From the NCBI GenBank assembly GCA_033439795.1, contig JAUTDP010000006.1, forward strand, positions 2,542,001-2,606,000: a DNA stretch of 64,000 nt. Reading direction: 5' to 3'. The notes below the pieces were generated by a model, which worked only from the letters and a program-made list of their open reading frames with translations, did no database searches and was not told where the DNA came from. This document shows positions 22,408 through 32,698 of this stretch, one piece after another (the stretch's first letter is position 1; each line of letters begins with the position of its first letter). Source of the DNA: Sordaria brevicollis (Eukaryota; Ascomycota; Sordariomycetes; Sordariales; Sordariaceae). A program made the translations under genes and the position numbers.

Positions 22408-24309
22408 ATGGCGTCTCCCGGTGGCCGGGGTTTCCCCCAGAGGCATCTTGATGCCACAGCAGGCAGAGAAGTCGTCTACTGCTACGGCTGCGAAAACGAG
22501 TGGTATCGCGACGAGTATCCTCATCTGGATCTAGAATGCCCCAGATGTCATAATGATTTCGTACAAATTGTGGGTTTCCCCGTCTACTGTTCAGTCACTG
22601 GTGTGCTAATGTTCTTGCAGGTCGAACCTGACAACGATCCTCGGCCAAATGTTCAACCACAACACCACGGTCCAGACTCAGACCCAGATGAGGCCGACAT
22701 AGACGAGTTCCTCGAGCGTGGTCCCGGCTTCTTCATGCACCGTACGGTTTATCCACCGCGAAGTCCCTTCGACCGTCCAAGTGGAAGCAGTGGCGAGGGT
22801 CCCGACCGGCCCGGTGCTCGTCCAGATGATCCAGGCGAGGCTGTCTTATCGCGTTTCGCCGATATGTTCGTCGAGTTGGGCGGCACGAGGCCGGGACAAC
22901 CGGGAGGAGGAAACGTCTTTGGAACACAGCCGCGGATACAGCGCACCACCTTTACTAGATCTGGCGATGGGGTAGCTAGCTTCACCTTCACGACCACGAC
23001 GACTGCCGGAGGCGGCGCAGCCGGAGAGGGGCCGGAAGTGCCCCCGTTTGACACGTATGTTCGCTCGCGACATGGCAATCCTGGAATTCGCAGACACACA
23101 ATCATTGTTGTGACTAATGGGAGGGCTAACACTAATGGTGATGGCAGTCTGTTTAGGGGTCTCTTTAGTAACATGCCGCCGCCGGGCGGAGAAGATCCCG
23201 GTGGTGGTGGTGGTCCTGGCCAAGGCGCCGGCGGTCAGCGAGGAGGGCCTCCTCTGGGTTTTGCCGCTGGTCTGCAGGAGTTCATCGCTACGTTGTTGAA
23301 CCCACAGGCCGCGGTTCATGGCGATGCCGTGTATACCCAGGAGGCTCTCGACCGCATCATAACGACGCTGATGGAGGCTAACCCGCAATCCAATGCGGCT
23401 CCTCCGGCAACGCAAGCCGCTATTGAGAAGTTACCAAAGAAGATTCTCGACGACCAAATGGTCGGTCCAGAGGGCAAAGCCGAGTGCACGATTTGCATTG
23501 ACGACATGCACAAAGGTGAAGAAGCTACCGTGCTACCGTGTAAGCATTGGTTCCACGGGGAATGCGTCACCCTATGGCTTAAGGAGCACAACACGTGCCC
23601 TATTTGCCGAATGCCGATTGAGGGCGGCAACAACCAGACCGGGGGCAACAACAACAACAACAACCAACCATCCGATTCTCGTCAAGAACCCAGCGCCAGC
23701 TCTACATCACCCTTCGCTACCTCGTCCGCGCCAGGACGAAACCCCTTCGAATCACTAAACCCCTTTGGTTCAGCAAGCCAGTCAGCCTCAGAGCGGGCCC
23801 GACGCAGCGAGCAAGAAAGAGAAGAGCGTCTCGAGCGAATCCGTAACGTGGCCGGCGTTAGACGCACCGACTCCTCCCAGCAAACCGAGGGAATCACCCG
23901 CCGTACTTCGCACTCGCCTCCCAGCCGCGAGAACTCTTATCTCAATCGATCGCGCGTTAGGGATCCGTCGCCACCGGCGGATAGGGGTATCTCGACGGCC
24001 TGGCAGCAGAATGCGAGCGGTGGCGGTGGCGGAAACAACTCGCAAGGCAATGCTAGCAGCAGCAGGTACGGCGGTCTTAGTAGTCTCTGGGGAAGGAGTA
24101 ACAGTAATGGTGGGGAGGGAGGAGGTTCGTCCCGGAGAGGTGAGATGGAGGGAGGAGGACAACAACAACAGCAGCAGCAGAGTTCAGGTTCTGGTAATGG
24201 CGCGCTAGGGTGGCTTAGGGATCACTTTGGCCGTGGTTCCGGTTCTGGGTCTGGGGGTGGTTCTGGCTCTGGTTGGGGTTCGGATAGGGATCGGGAGCGT
24301 AGACGTTGA
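22408..24309 (+). CDS. RING-H2 E3 ubiquitin ligase with N-terminal zinc ribbon (RNF115/126 type)
   Basis: Start chosen at the first in-frame ATG, 22,408, just before the conserved N-terminus. An N-terminal CxxC..CxxC zinc ribbon (Cys25, 28, 44, 47; VVYCYGCENEWYRDE) resembles that of RNF115/RNF126, which binds ubiquitin or misfolded clients. A 51-nt intron (22,570-22,620; GTGGGT donor, TTGCAG acceptor) separates QI from VEPDNDP; spliced length is 616 residues. The RING-H2 finger has all eight ligands (Cys343, 346, 361, His363, 366, Cys369, 380, 383), including LPCKHWFHGECV and CPICR, so E2 binding should be intact. The remainder is disordered: Gly/Pro-rich in the middle; Ser, Gln and Gly runs at the C-terminus with acidic/basic RSEQEREERLERIR. 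A role in protein quality control is inference from the family. Confidence 0.88.
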   Translation: MASPGGRGFPQRHLDATAGREVVYCYGCENEWYRDEYPHLDLECPRCHNDFVQIVGFPVYCSVTGVLMFLQVEPDNDPRPNVQPQHHGPDSDPDEADIDEFLERGPGFFMHRTVYPPRSPFDRPSGSSGEGPDRPGARPDDPGEAVLSRFADMFVELGGTRPGQPGGGNVFGTQPRIQRTTFTRSGDGVASFTFTTTTTAGGGAAGEGPEVPPFDTYVRSRHGNPGIRRHTIIVVTNGRANTNGDGSLFRGLFSNMPPPGGEDPGGGGGPGQGAGGQRGGPPLGFAAGLQEFIATLLNPQAAVHGDAVYTQEALDRIITTLMEANPQSNAAPPATQAAIEKLPKKILDDQMVGPEGKAECTICIDDMHKGEEATVLPCKHWFHGECVTLWLKEHNTCPICRMPIEGGNNQTGGNNNNNNQPSDSRQEPSASSTSPFATSSAPGRNPFESLNPFGSASQSASERARRSEQEREERLERIRNVAGVRRTDSSQQTEGITRRTSHSPPSRENSYLNRSRVRDPSPPADRGISTAWQQNASGGGGGNNSQGNASSSRYGGLSSLWGRSNSNGGEGGGSSRRGEMEGGGQQQQQQQSSGSGNGALGWLRDHFGRGSGSGSGGGSGSGWGSDRDRERRR

Positions 24310-25540
24310 GGCCGCACATTAGATCAGGCAACGAGATTGGGAGATAGATTGAACAGATAAATAGAGAGAAGAGGGTATGCAATGTCTTCAGTTAAACGGA
24401 AGAAATGGATAGCTGCAAACTATTACCAGACTTGTATTATACTCTATTGCTTGCTTGTTTCCCGGTTTGGCGCTGCTTTCCAGCCTTCCCTGCCTTGAGT
24501 CGCTTGGCCTACCACCTTGGTCATCGGCCGCTTGTTACAAATCTCTGATCATTAGCACAAATATTGTAGCAACAATATTCTTAGACAATCATAACATCGC
24601 GATGGAAAGCATCTCTTAAAATTTCGCTTGATTAAGACAAACAACCTACCCAACCCACCTTCGAAATCTGACACCTTTACCGAGCTTAGCTTACCAAGAC
24701 AAAAACAAGGTTATGCCGTCATCATTTAGCTTTTGGTCAACGGGTAGTTGGTGGTGGCTTTGCCCTTTCTGCCCCTCACCTTTTTCTCCAATTCCCATTC
24801 CCATTCCCGTCCCAGACCGAAGAAAGCTGGGGTGGTCGTCGTAAGCTTACCCACTTTTTCCGCCAAGGTTGGTCAGTTCCGTGTAAGCTGATTGGTTGAG
24901 TCGGGTTAATCGCCCGGCGGCCTCCCACGATATTGTTGAGTTGATTGAGGTGGTTGAGGTGATGGACGTCAGGCTCTAGAATTAATACGGCTGCCTGGTA
25001 AACTAGGTGAGGGGTTGGGACTATGATGGTATTTTGTGGTGTTGAGGACATTGTGTCAAGAACCTCCAGCTGTTTTGTTCTTTGACCTTCTTTTCCTTCC
25101 GGTTGTCTCATGGTGTTGGTTTCTTTGAACTTCCACCTGTTCCAGGCAACTTCTTCAACCCTGGGATTTCGGTGACGACGCTAGCTAGGCAGGACTGGCA
25201 GGCTACTTGGGTTGGTCACTTGCTCAACCTCACCGTCACGCCTCACGACATTGGAGCCGGACACACGACGACGTCGCCACTTTGCTTCGGTCGGGGCCTA
25301 TTCCCACGCAGCACACACGGACCGATCAAGTCTGCCCGCTGTGCAACCGGCCTCAGACAACCAACGGCAGACGTTCAGAGTACCGGGTTTGTTGTGCGCG
25401 TTGCCATCGCCGCACCGCCGGGCCGCGCCGTGGCAAGTGGGTCAACCAACTAGGTTTAGGCCACCCTACCCACCACTCTCCACCCGTCCTCAACTGCGCC
25501 GTTAGGGCCGAAGACACTCGGCCACTACATCACCACCAGG
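24310..25540. other. Intergenic region
   Basis: 1.23 kb between two genes on the same strand. Overlapping frames around 25,082-25,540 run into the next gene's first exon in other frames and have no recognisable features. It should hold a 3' untranslated region and the next promoter. Confidence 0.5.
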
Positions 25541-27828
25541 ATGCGCGACCTCAAACATGCGGCGCTGTTCTCAGCGCTCGCTTTGAGCAATGTTGTTTCT
25601 GGGTTGGAAGGTATGTTCCCCCTCGAGCTGAATCACGGCCATTGAGTGATCTTTGCACGGTCAATGGGTCAACTGACAGCTTGACCAACCCAGATGTACC
25701 CGTCGTCCAAGTATCGACACCAGACGATGTCGCCACTGTCCCGAACCCGCAAAGTTTGTACATACAGTTTATGCATCCTAGTGCTAGGGGGTATGGGTAT
25801 GGTCAAGATCTAGTACGTCGTGTTGCATCCCCTTCTTCCATCATCAAACCTCCGTCAACAAAATCGAGAGGGAGGGTGGCTCAGCTGACATGACAACAGG
25901 GCTTCCGTCTAGACGTCAACCCCTCCTCCTCTACCCCAGGAAGTTGTGCCTCCCCCAACATAACCATCAACAACCAACCTCTGCTCGAAGCAAAAGACGG
26001 GTCGTTTGTATTGGATAATGCTATCGAGGTTGGGTTGGAGTGGGAGTCACGATGTTTTCCCTCTTCCGACTCTTCAGATGTTGACAATACCGGCTCTAAC
26101 TCCCACTCAACTACCGACGGCGGCGACATCGACACCATCCCTAACCAAAATGGTGACGGTAGCGGAAGGGCTAGGCGTGAAGACTCAACCCAGCGCTCAC
26201 AATCAGTAACACTCAACCTCAAAATCGTCGACGGCCAACCGGTTAAGGAAGACCTAGCCTGCACGATCTGGTTCAGACAAGAGGAACCTGTCTGGGCATT
26301 TGGTGTAGCGGGGTGGTGTATCGATGCGCGGATTAGGGATGTCAGGGGTAAAAGTGGAGGGTGGGAGCCCATTTTCGATGACGATTATGCCACTTCCGAC
26401 AGCATAACACTGGGAGAGGGAGGCAACAAAAAGGAGAGTAGAGAGATGAGGTTACTTCGAGAAAGGAAGGAGTTTGAGAAGGAGGTGGAATGTTTGGAGT
26501 CCCGGAGGAGTCTTGTTGCGCAACAGGATGACGCTAACCAGATGGGAGGACATGGTGATGGTCATGTGCAAAAGCCATTCGTGAGCAGGGAGTACGAAGA
26601 AAATCGGCAACGACTCGAAGCGCTCTGTGCAAACTTTGTGCCGAGAGCGATCGAGGCAAGCGCGCCGTCTGTCCATCCGCCGTGGCAGTTACCAAGGCAT
26701 CGACCTGCTAGACCTGCTCGTTTGGCATTCCCGGGTCTGTTTTTGGACGAGGCCTCATCGACGATAACCCAGCAAAGGACCTGGGCGGGGATGTACACTT
26801 TTATTAGCAACTCTATCCACGCTCATCTCACCAACCTATCACCCACCCGCCTATCTGGATACCTTATTCTACTCTCCCTTCCCATCTTCGCTTGCGTCTT
26901 CAGCTGCTTGCGCAGGTTATGCAAGCGCCGAAGACGCCTGGCCCAGCAAAACGATCACGTGTCAGGAGGGATGCCAGAATCGCCTTGTCCCGGATTTTAC
27001 GGAAGTGACGAAAGCTGCGGGGAGTGCAAGGCTCGATATCTTTCCCAGCTAAAAGCCGACTCTGCTTCTGACCCAGAAGCAAGTGTCGAGGAGGGAGCTG
27101 CTGAAGTGACAGAGAAAACGACCGCAGGCCAGAACGGAGAAGACGGAGAGGAAGAGGTATCGAACGAGAAACAACCACCACCCGAGCCAAGTGACGAAAT
27201 TACATTACAAAAAGAAGAAATCCATCGATTATCAGAACGCCAATACGAGCAATACCGCGAGTACCACACAGTACCAATGGACGGGTTTGCGTTGAGGTAT
27301 GAACCTGGTTCCGGTTCTGATTTCGATTTCGATTCAGAGACACAGACCCAACGGACTATTCATGGGCATATTGACCAGTATGTTGGTGTGGAGGATGATA
27401 CGAGCACATGGGATGGAAAGTCAACGCTAGTTGATTCGGAGTCGGAAGATGAGCGGGAGAAGGAGGATTCTAGTACGCCACGCGGGGAGAGCAGCGGCGG
27501 CAGAAGCACCAGTGATGCTTCTTCGTTACGAGCAGGTGACGATGACAGCGACGACGATGATGATTTATCCATCGGAGGCGAACTAGCCTCGTTCATGATG
27601 GCAGCGAATCTAGTGGAGGATATGATTCGGGCTGGGGCGTCGAGGAGGGAAGCGATTCCAGGACCTCCTGATGCTGCCCCTTTGCCCAATGTGAGGCGGC
27701 AGTCACCGTCTGCGTCTCCGCCGCCGCCCAGTTATAGGGAGGTGGTAGGGCTGAGGTCGAGGGAGACGGTAGGGGATGATGAAGGGTGGCCGCCGAGGTA
27801 TGAAGACTTTTTGAGGAGTCAGAGGTGA
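25541..27828 (+). CDS. Secretory-pathway single-pass membrane protein with acidic cytosolic tail, unknown function
   Basis: Three exons (25,541-25,610; 25,694-25,812; 25,900-27,828) join in frame to 705 residues. The first exon encodes a signal peptide (MRDLKHAALFSALALSNVVSG). The luminal part contains short cysteine-containing segments (SCASPNITI, ESRCFPS, CTIWFRQEEPVWAFGVAGWC) that could form disulphides, plus NITI as a possible N-glycosylation site. One membrane segment (about 381-402, GYLILLSLPIFACVFSCL) is followed by a basic stop-transfer run, CKRRRR. The tail of about 300 residues is strongly acidic with SDDDDD and FDFDSE blocks and ends in a Pro-rich segment and PPRYEDFL. PPPPSY in that segment resembles a PY-type ubiquitin-ligase binding motif. 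I recognise no named family; a plasma-membrane or endosomal type I protein is inference. Confidence 0.75.
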
Positions 27829-29389
27829 TTTTCTTCTTTAAGTCTGGATAAGTCAAGGGGTTCTTTGGGATATTTTATGGGCTTAATGGGTAATGGTTAA
27901 TGACTTCATAAACACTGGCGACATTCAGGGCCGGATAGGTACGGTACCACCGGTAGGGTACAGGCAATCAGATTCCTCTTCTTGTGCATCAGAGGTGCAT
28001 TTCTTGGGATATGCACATGTACACTACATACAATGTCAGCAAAATTATCTTTGACGACCATTTGGAAAGTCGCGAAGTGGTGTTTGCTGTTGGACGTCGT
28101 GGATTGTGAGAACTTGATGTCAGACCCAGATCCGCTAACAAACCTGGTTACCGTGGTAACCTGTAATCTGAAAGTCAATATTTGGTTAGGTGCTTGGCGC
28201 TATTCCAAGATGTGAAACGGTCCAAATTCGTCTACCAACCTCGGATTTCAAGCGGTTTTCTTCCTTGAACACACCCCGTGATCTTTCTGTTTTCCAGTTA
28301 TCGCGAGTAGGAACAGAAAGGCCGTGGCTTTACTGTCAGTCACCTTTCCATCTTGCCCTCCAGGTCCAATTCTCATGACAGAGGGATAGGGCAATAGCTT
28401 TCAGGGGTCGGTGATTGGATGCCCTGTCTGACCTATAAATCGTCACTGAACTGACCGACTTGACGCGATGTGATGAGGGCTTCCCCGCAGTTGTATGGCA
28501 GGTGCCGAGGCGCGCCGCGTTTCTGTTCAACAGAGAATGGTGAAGTTTTTGGGTATTGGATGAGGTTAAAATTTGATTAGGCCGCGGATTGTAGTCTCCT
28601 TTAGCCAACGAATGCCTCTGCAAAGGTACTTCCGCCCGTACAATATCATGACCGTGCATGAAGGCGCAGAATAAGTAGTGTTAAGGCCCGTTGACGGGAG
28701 GAGGCCTGGGGGATTGCGTCTTGAATTGTGGGTTGATTGTTGACTCAATAGAGGTATCGAATTGAGAATGCCGCGATTTATTGGAGAGCATGCCTATCAT
28801 TAAGTTTTGAAGGGAGTGTCGAGATTCTTGAGGTTGCAAGCACGTTAAGGTTGTGTTGTGTAAGTACCTCTAGGTCCAACCTGAACCCATTCACAACTGG
28901 AAATCATGTAGTGACCAACCACTGTAGCGAAAGCGCGTGGAGGGCCCCGGCCCCAACTGCCCGCCCTGCCCTTGCTCTGGGCTGTGTGCCAATCTCCACT
29001 TCCACTTCCACCCGTCCCCGCTGAGCCTGGTACCCCATTTTCGGAAGACGCCAAGACATTCCAACCTTCGATTTCAGATCCGCTTTTGCTTCCAAACTCC
29101 GTCGCTGCCACTTCCACTTTCTCAGCCTTCTTCTTTTGCTCTTTTCTCTTGGTTTCCGGTATTGGTAACCCTTGCGATAGCGAGATTTCCTCTTTATACA
29201 TATTCTTGCTCCCTCTTGTGTATCTGATTGCTACTGCCGCGTCACGCCCAGACCCCCCCGCTATACCCAAGCTCGTTTGGCGATTTGCTCAGCTTCAGTT
29301 TCCGGCCACAATTACAACCCTCGCTCGTCCTCGATTTGACGACCACACATCACGAACCCCGCGATCCACCATATACATACTCTGACATC
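27829..29389. other. Intergenic region
   Basis: 1.56 kb between two genes on the same strand. Only short frames without features are found. The last 400 bp are strongly C/T-rich on the plus strand, as is common in promoters of highly expressed fungal genes. Confidence 0.5.
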
Positions 29390-31097
29390 ATGGCCGACCC
29401 TACCACGCAAAACCCACCCGAAACTGCGGACCCCGTCCTCGTGCCAGTCGCTAAAGAAGACGCCGAGACCACGGCCGCCCGCCGCGAACTGAAGCATACA
29501 TCCATCTCCGAGCAAGGTGCTGCCGTTGCCCAAGATAGCGGATCAGACAATGACACGCCCGCAGCTGGGTCGAGGAAGGCCACCCCAGAGCCCGCAATTG
29601 CCCAAGACAAAGACACCGAGATGAAGGAACAGGTCTCTTCGCCCAAGAAGAAGAGAGCACACGACGAGCTTGACGAGACCAAGGACGCGAACGACGCCGA
29701 ATCCGGGGACAAGGCTTCCGCAGAGGAGTCCAAGTCCACCGCGACCCAGAGTAGGACAGACAGGTCCGAGCCGGAGAAGAAGCGTGCCCGCGACGAGACG
29801 TCCTTGTCAGAGGATGGAGCAAAGGTGGGATTCTTCAAAGTTTACAAGCTGGTTGGGACGCCAACTAACTTGACGGTCACTAGGAGACTACTGCTACCTC
29901 AGCACCTACCGAGACACCCACCACCGAGACTTCAAAGCCCGCTGAGCCAGCAGCGGAATCTAAGCCCACGACCGAAGAGAAGCCCCAGACGTCATCCTCC
30001 GCTTTCGCCCAGTCTGGCTTCGCCAAGCTCGCCAGCTCTACAACCTCTCCCTTCGGCGCCCTAGGCGGCTCCGGCGCTCCCAGCCTCTTTGGCTCTACAA
30101 AGTCCGGATCAGCTTCTCCCTTCGGCACTCTTGGCGCTTCCACTACAACAGCGGCCCCCGCGGCGCCTAAGCTCAGCTTCGGCAGCTCTGCTGCGGCGCC
30201 ATCGCCTTTTGCCGGCTTTAACAGCGCCAGCACTGGCGGCTCCGTGTTCGGCGGCGGATTCTCCAGCGGTTTTGGCGGCAGCGCGCTTGGTGGAGCTAAG
30301 CTTACAAGTTTCGGTGGTAAGCCCGGCGAGACTTTGACGAGCAGCAAGCCCGCCAAGCCCTTCGGCGCGCCAGATAGCGACGCGGAGGAGAGCGAAGAGG
30401 AGGGTGACAACGAGAAGGAGGAGGCCGGGTCGAATGAGGAGAAGGAGGGTGAGAACGATGAGGCTAAGAATTCGGCTGAGGAGGAAAAGAAGTTGAAGTT
30501 GCGAAAGAGTGAGTTGTCTGTTGTCCGGACGCGGCACATAATATGGGAGTGCTAACATGCAATAGTCGTGGTCGACGATGGCGAGGGCGAGGATGCCACG
30601 CTACTAGCAGTTCGCGCCAAGATTTTCATCATGGAGAAGGGCGTCGGCTGGAAGGAGAGGGGCGCGGGTATGCTCAAGGTCAATGTGCCCAAGGCGAGCG
30701 TGAAGCGCGATCACAGCGGCAACTGGAACTCTAGATCTTTCGACGCCTCAGCGCTGGTGGAGGACAACGGTGATGGAGAGTCCGGCGGCAGCGGTGGTCG
30801 CAAGAGTGTCCGTCTCGTCATGCGCCAAGACCATACCCTCCGAGTCATTCTCAACACGGCCATCGTACCGGCTATGGAATTTGTCGTGACAAAGAAGCTC
30901 AAGGCGTCGTATGTGTTGTTCACGGCGTTTGAGGGCACGGAGCCCAGACAGGTGCAGGTTAAGGTACGTTTGGTTGTTTCCCGGGCTTGTCTTGAGAGGA
31001 GTGTGCTAACCATGACTGTTTACAGCTGAGCGATGCCAATGCGACCGCCTTCAAGGACCTCATGGATCTCATACAGAACGAACTTAGGAAGGAGTAA
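29390..31097 (+). CDS. Ran-binding-domain nuclear transport protein (Yrb2/Hba1/RanBP3-like)
   Basis: Four exons: 29,390-29,824; 29,884-30,508; 30,566-30,963; 31,026-31,097, giving 509 residues. The order of parts matches the Yrb2/RanBP3 group: a charged N-terminal region with two basic nuclear-localisation-like clusters (SPKKKRA at 84-90, EKKRARD at 129-135); a middle with FG-type repeats (SPFGALGG, SLFGSTKS, SPFGTLGAS, PFAGF, FGGGF); an acidic stretch; and a C-terminal Ran-binding domain (about 354-505) including AKIFIMEKGVGWKERGAGML, RLVMRQDHTLRVILN and QVKLSDANATAFKDLM. Yrb2 and RanBP3 assist Crm1-dependent export with RanGTP. RanBP1 is excluded by the FG and NLS regions; a Nup50-like nucleoporin is a less likely alternative. 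The intron before the Ran-binding domain ends AATAG after a CTAAC branch site. Confidence 0.88.
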
Positions 31098-31977
31098 GAG
31101 AGTGGAAAAGTACGTTTTACGCACCATTTGTCTAGACCTTCACGAGAAAAAGAATTCGGTTTTGCATCACGTGCCACCATCGAGACTATAGCGGCTTTGC
31201 TTATTGCGTGGGTATTGTGGATTGGATGGTGGGATGGTTTGAAGTATCGACTGGGGATGTGGAAGCGTGAAAATACCAGAGCGGTCGCCTTCTCTCTTTG
31301 GGAAGGGACTGGCTCGCTTGCATTTCATCATACTATTGCGGACGGAACTCGTTGCAAACGACAGGAGTATTCCCAGTCGGTACAAAGAGAAGGACGGCGT
31401 TTCGAACTTCCGATAATGATGGGTCCTTTGTGTTACTAGAGAAGTGCGAGCACGAAGACACAGCTAGAGGTTATAGGAAGAGTTAAGTTTTCTGTTCAGC
31501 CCCTTGATCACGACGTCCCTTTTGTTGTGAAGTTACTGCTTGACCCCAGACAGGGACCCCTTGAGTCATCAATCGGGAAGGACGACAACCGAGCTCGAGG
31601 CCAGTCTCCTGCTGCTTTCCCAGACTCAGGTTTCTCTTGCTTTTTTTTTGACTTGGAACAATTGGGGAAGTGACATGTGAGGTACGTAGAGGTATCTTGA
31701 TTCACTGGCCACCGTCGATACTTCAGGGTATACTTTCCTATCGGCTTCTCCTTACCTTGGAAGCCAGGCTATTCCCACCTTGCTGTGAGTGGTATCATAT
31801 TGGAATGAATGCTCCGAGCTCTTCATTGCTCGTTCGAGTGGTAGGCAAAGGAACAAGTGGTATGAAGACCCCTCACAGTCCCAAATGTACCTTCCTTTCC
31901 AACAAGCACTGACGCCAATTGGCAAGAGTTATTCAGATACATCATATGGCTTGTGTCCAGCGACCATCTGCCGTTTC

Positions 31978-32037
<60 letters not shown>

Positions 32038-32698
32038 AAGTATTCCACTCCTCAATCATTTATCGTCTCTTGCCACTGTCATGTCCCATGTTACTTCTGC
32101 ATCCCATTCTGGATGCGGTTTATCGTGGCATTCTTACTTTCTTCATCCCACCAGACACACACAGCCCTCAGAAAATATCCAATGGCAACCGTCCATGACC
32201 CGCTCGTCTAGTATCATTGAAACCGGACGACATGCCGCTGCAGCAGAAATGTGCTCCTGTCTACTTTGGGCTCCATCAGGCTGAGGGAGCTGAAAGTATC
32301 AAATTCTTACAAGCATGAAGAGTCTCACAGCCACCTCAATGATTCGCGTTGGTATGCCTTGGACGGAGATGGATGGATACCAGCTCGCCCCCAAGGGACG
32401 TACCCTCCCCAAACTCGGTCACGCGTGAGGATGACTTGGTGTTGGCTGTGCATTGGGCTAATGAACCCCCTTTCTTTCTTTTCCAGAGCCTCACATTGTC
32501 GAGACCACAAGGGAACTTCTGGATCAGCTTTCTCTGTTTATCATCTACCGGTTTCCCAGACTCTGGAAGAATCGTCTACAGCAGTCCATTTTCCCATTGC
32601 CCATTTACACAAACCCTCTGTCACTTTATTTCGCTTGGCCACTGCCTTCTCTGCGTCCATAACACGCTGCCGCTACCGGGCGACCGGATTTCAACAAG
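31098..32698. other. Intergenic region upstream of the NLR
   Basis: 1.6 kb with no recognisable gene. It contains the long T tract described separately. Frames of up to 161 codons here overlap each other and the NLR start, and none has a domain. The sequence from 32,250 to 32,698 is the probable NLR promoter and leader. Confidence 0.5.
31977..32036. repeat. (CTTTT)n microsatellite running into a 40-base T tract
   Basis: Four CTTTT-like units are followed by an uninterrupted run of 40 T (31,997-32,036). On the minus strand this is a long A tract, like the tail of a retroposed RNA, but no target-site duplication or body is recognised. Such tracts also arise by slippage, and the exact length may be a sequencing estimate. 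Confidence 0.7.
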
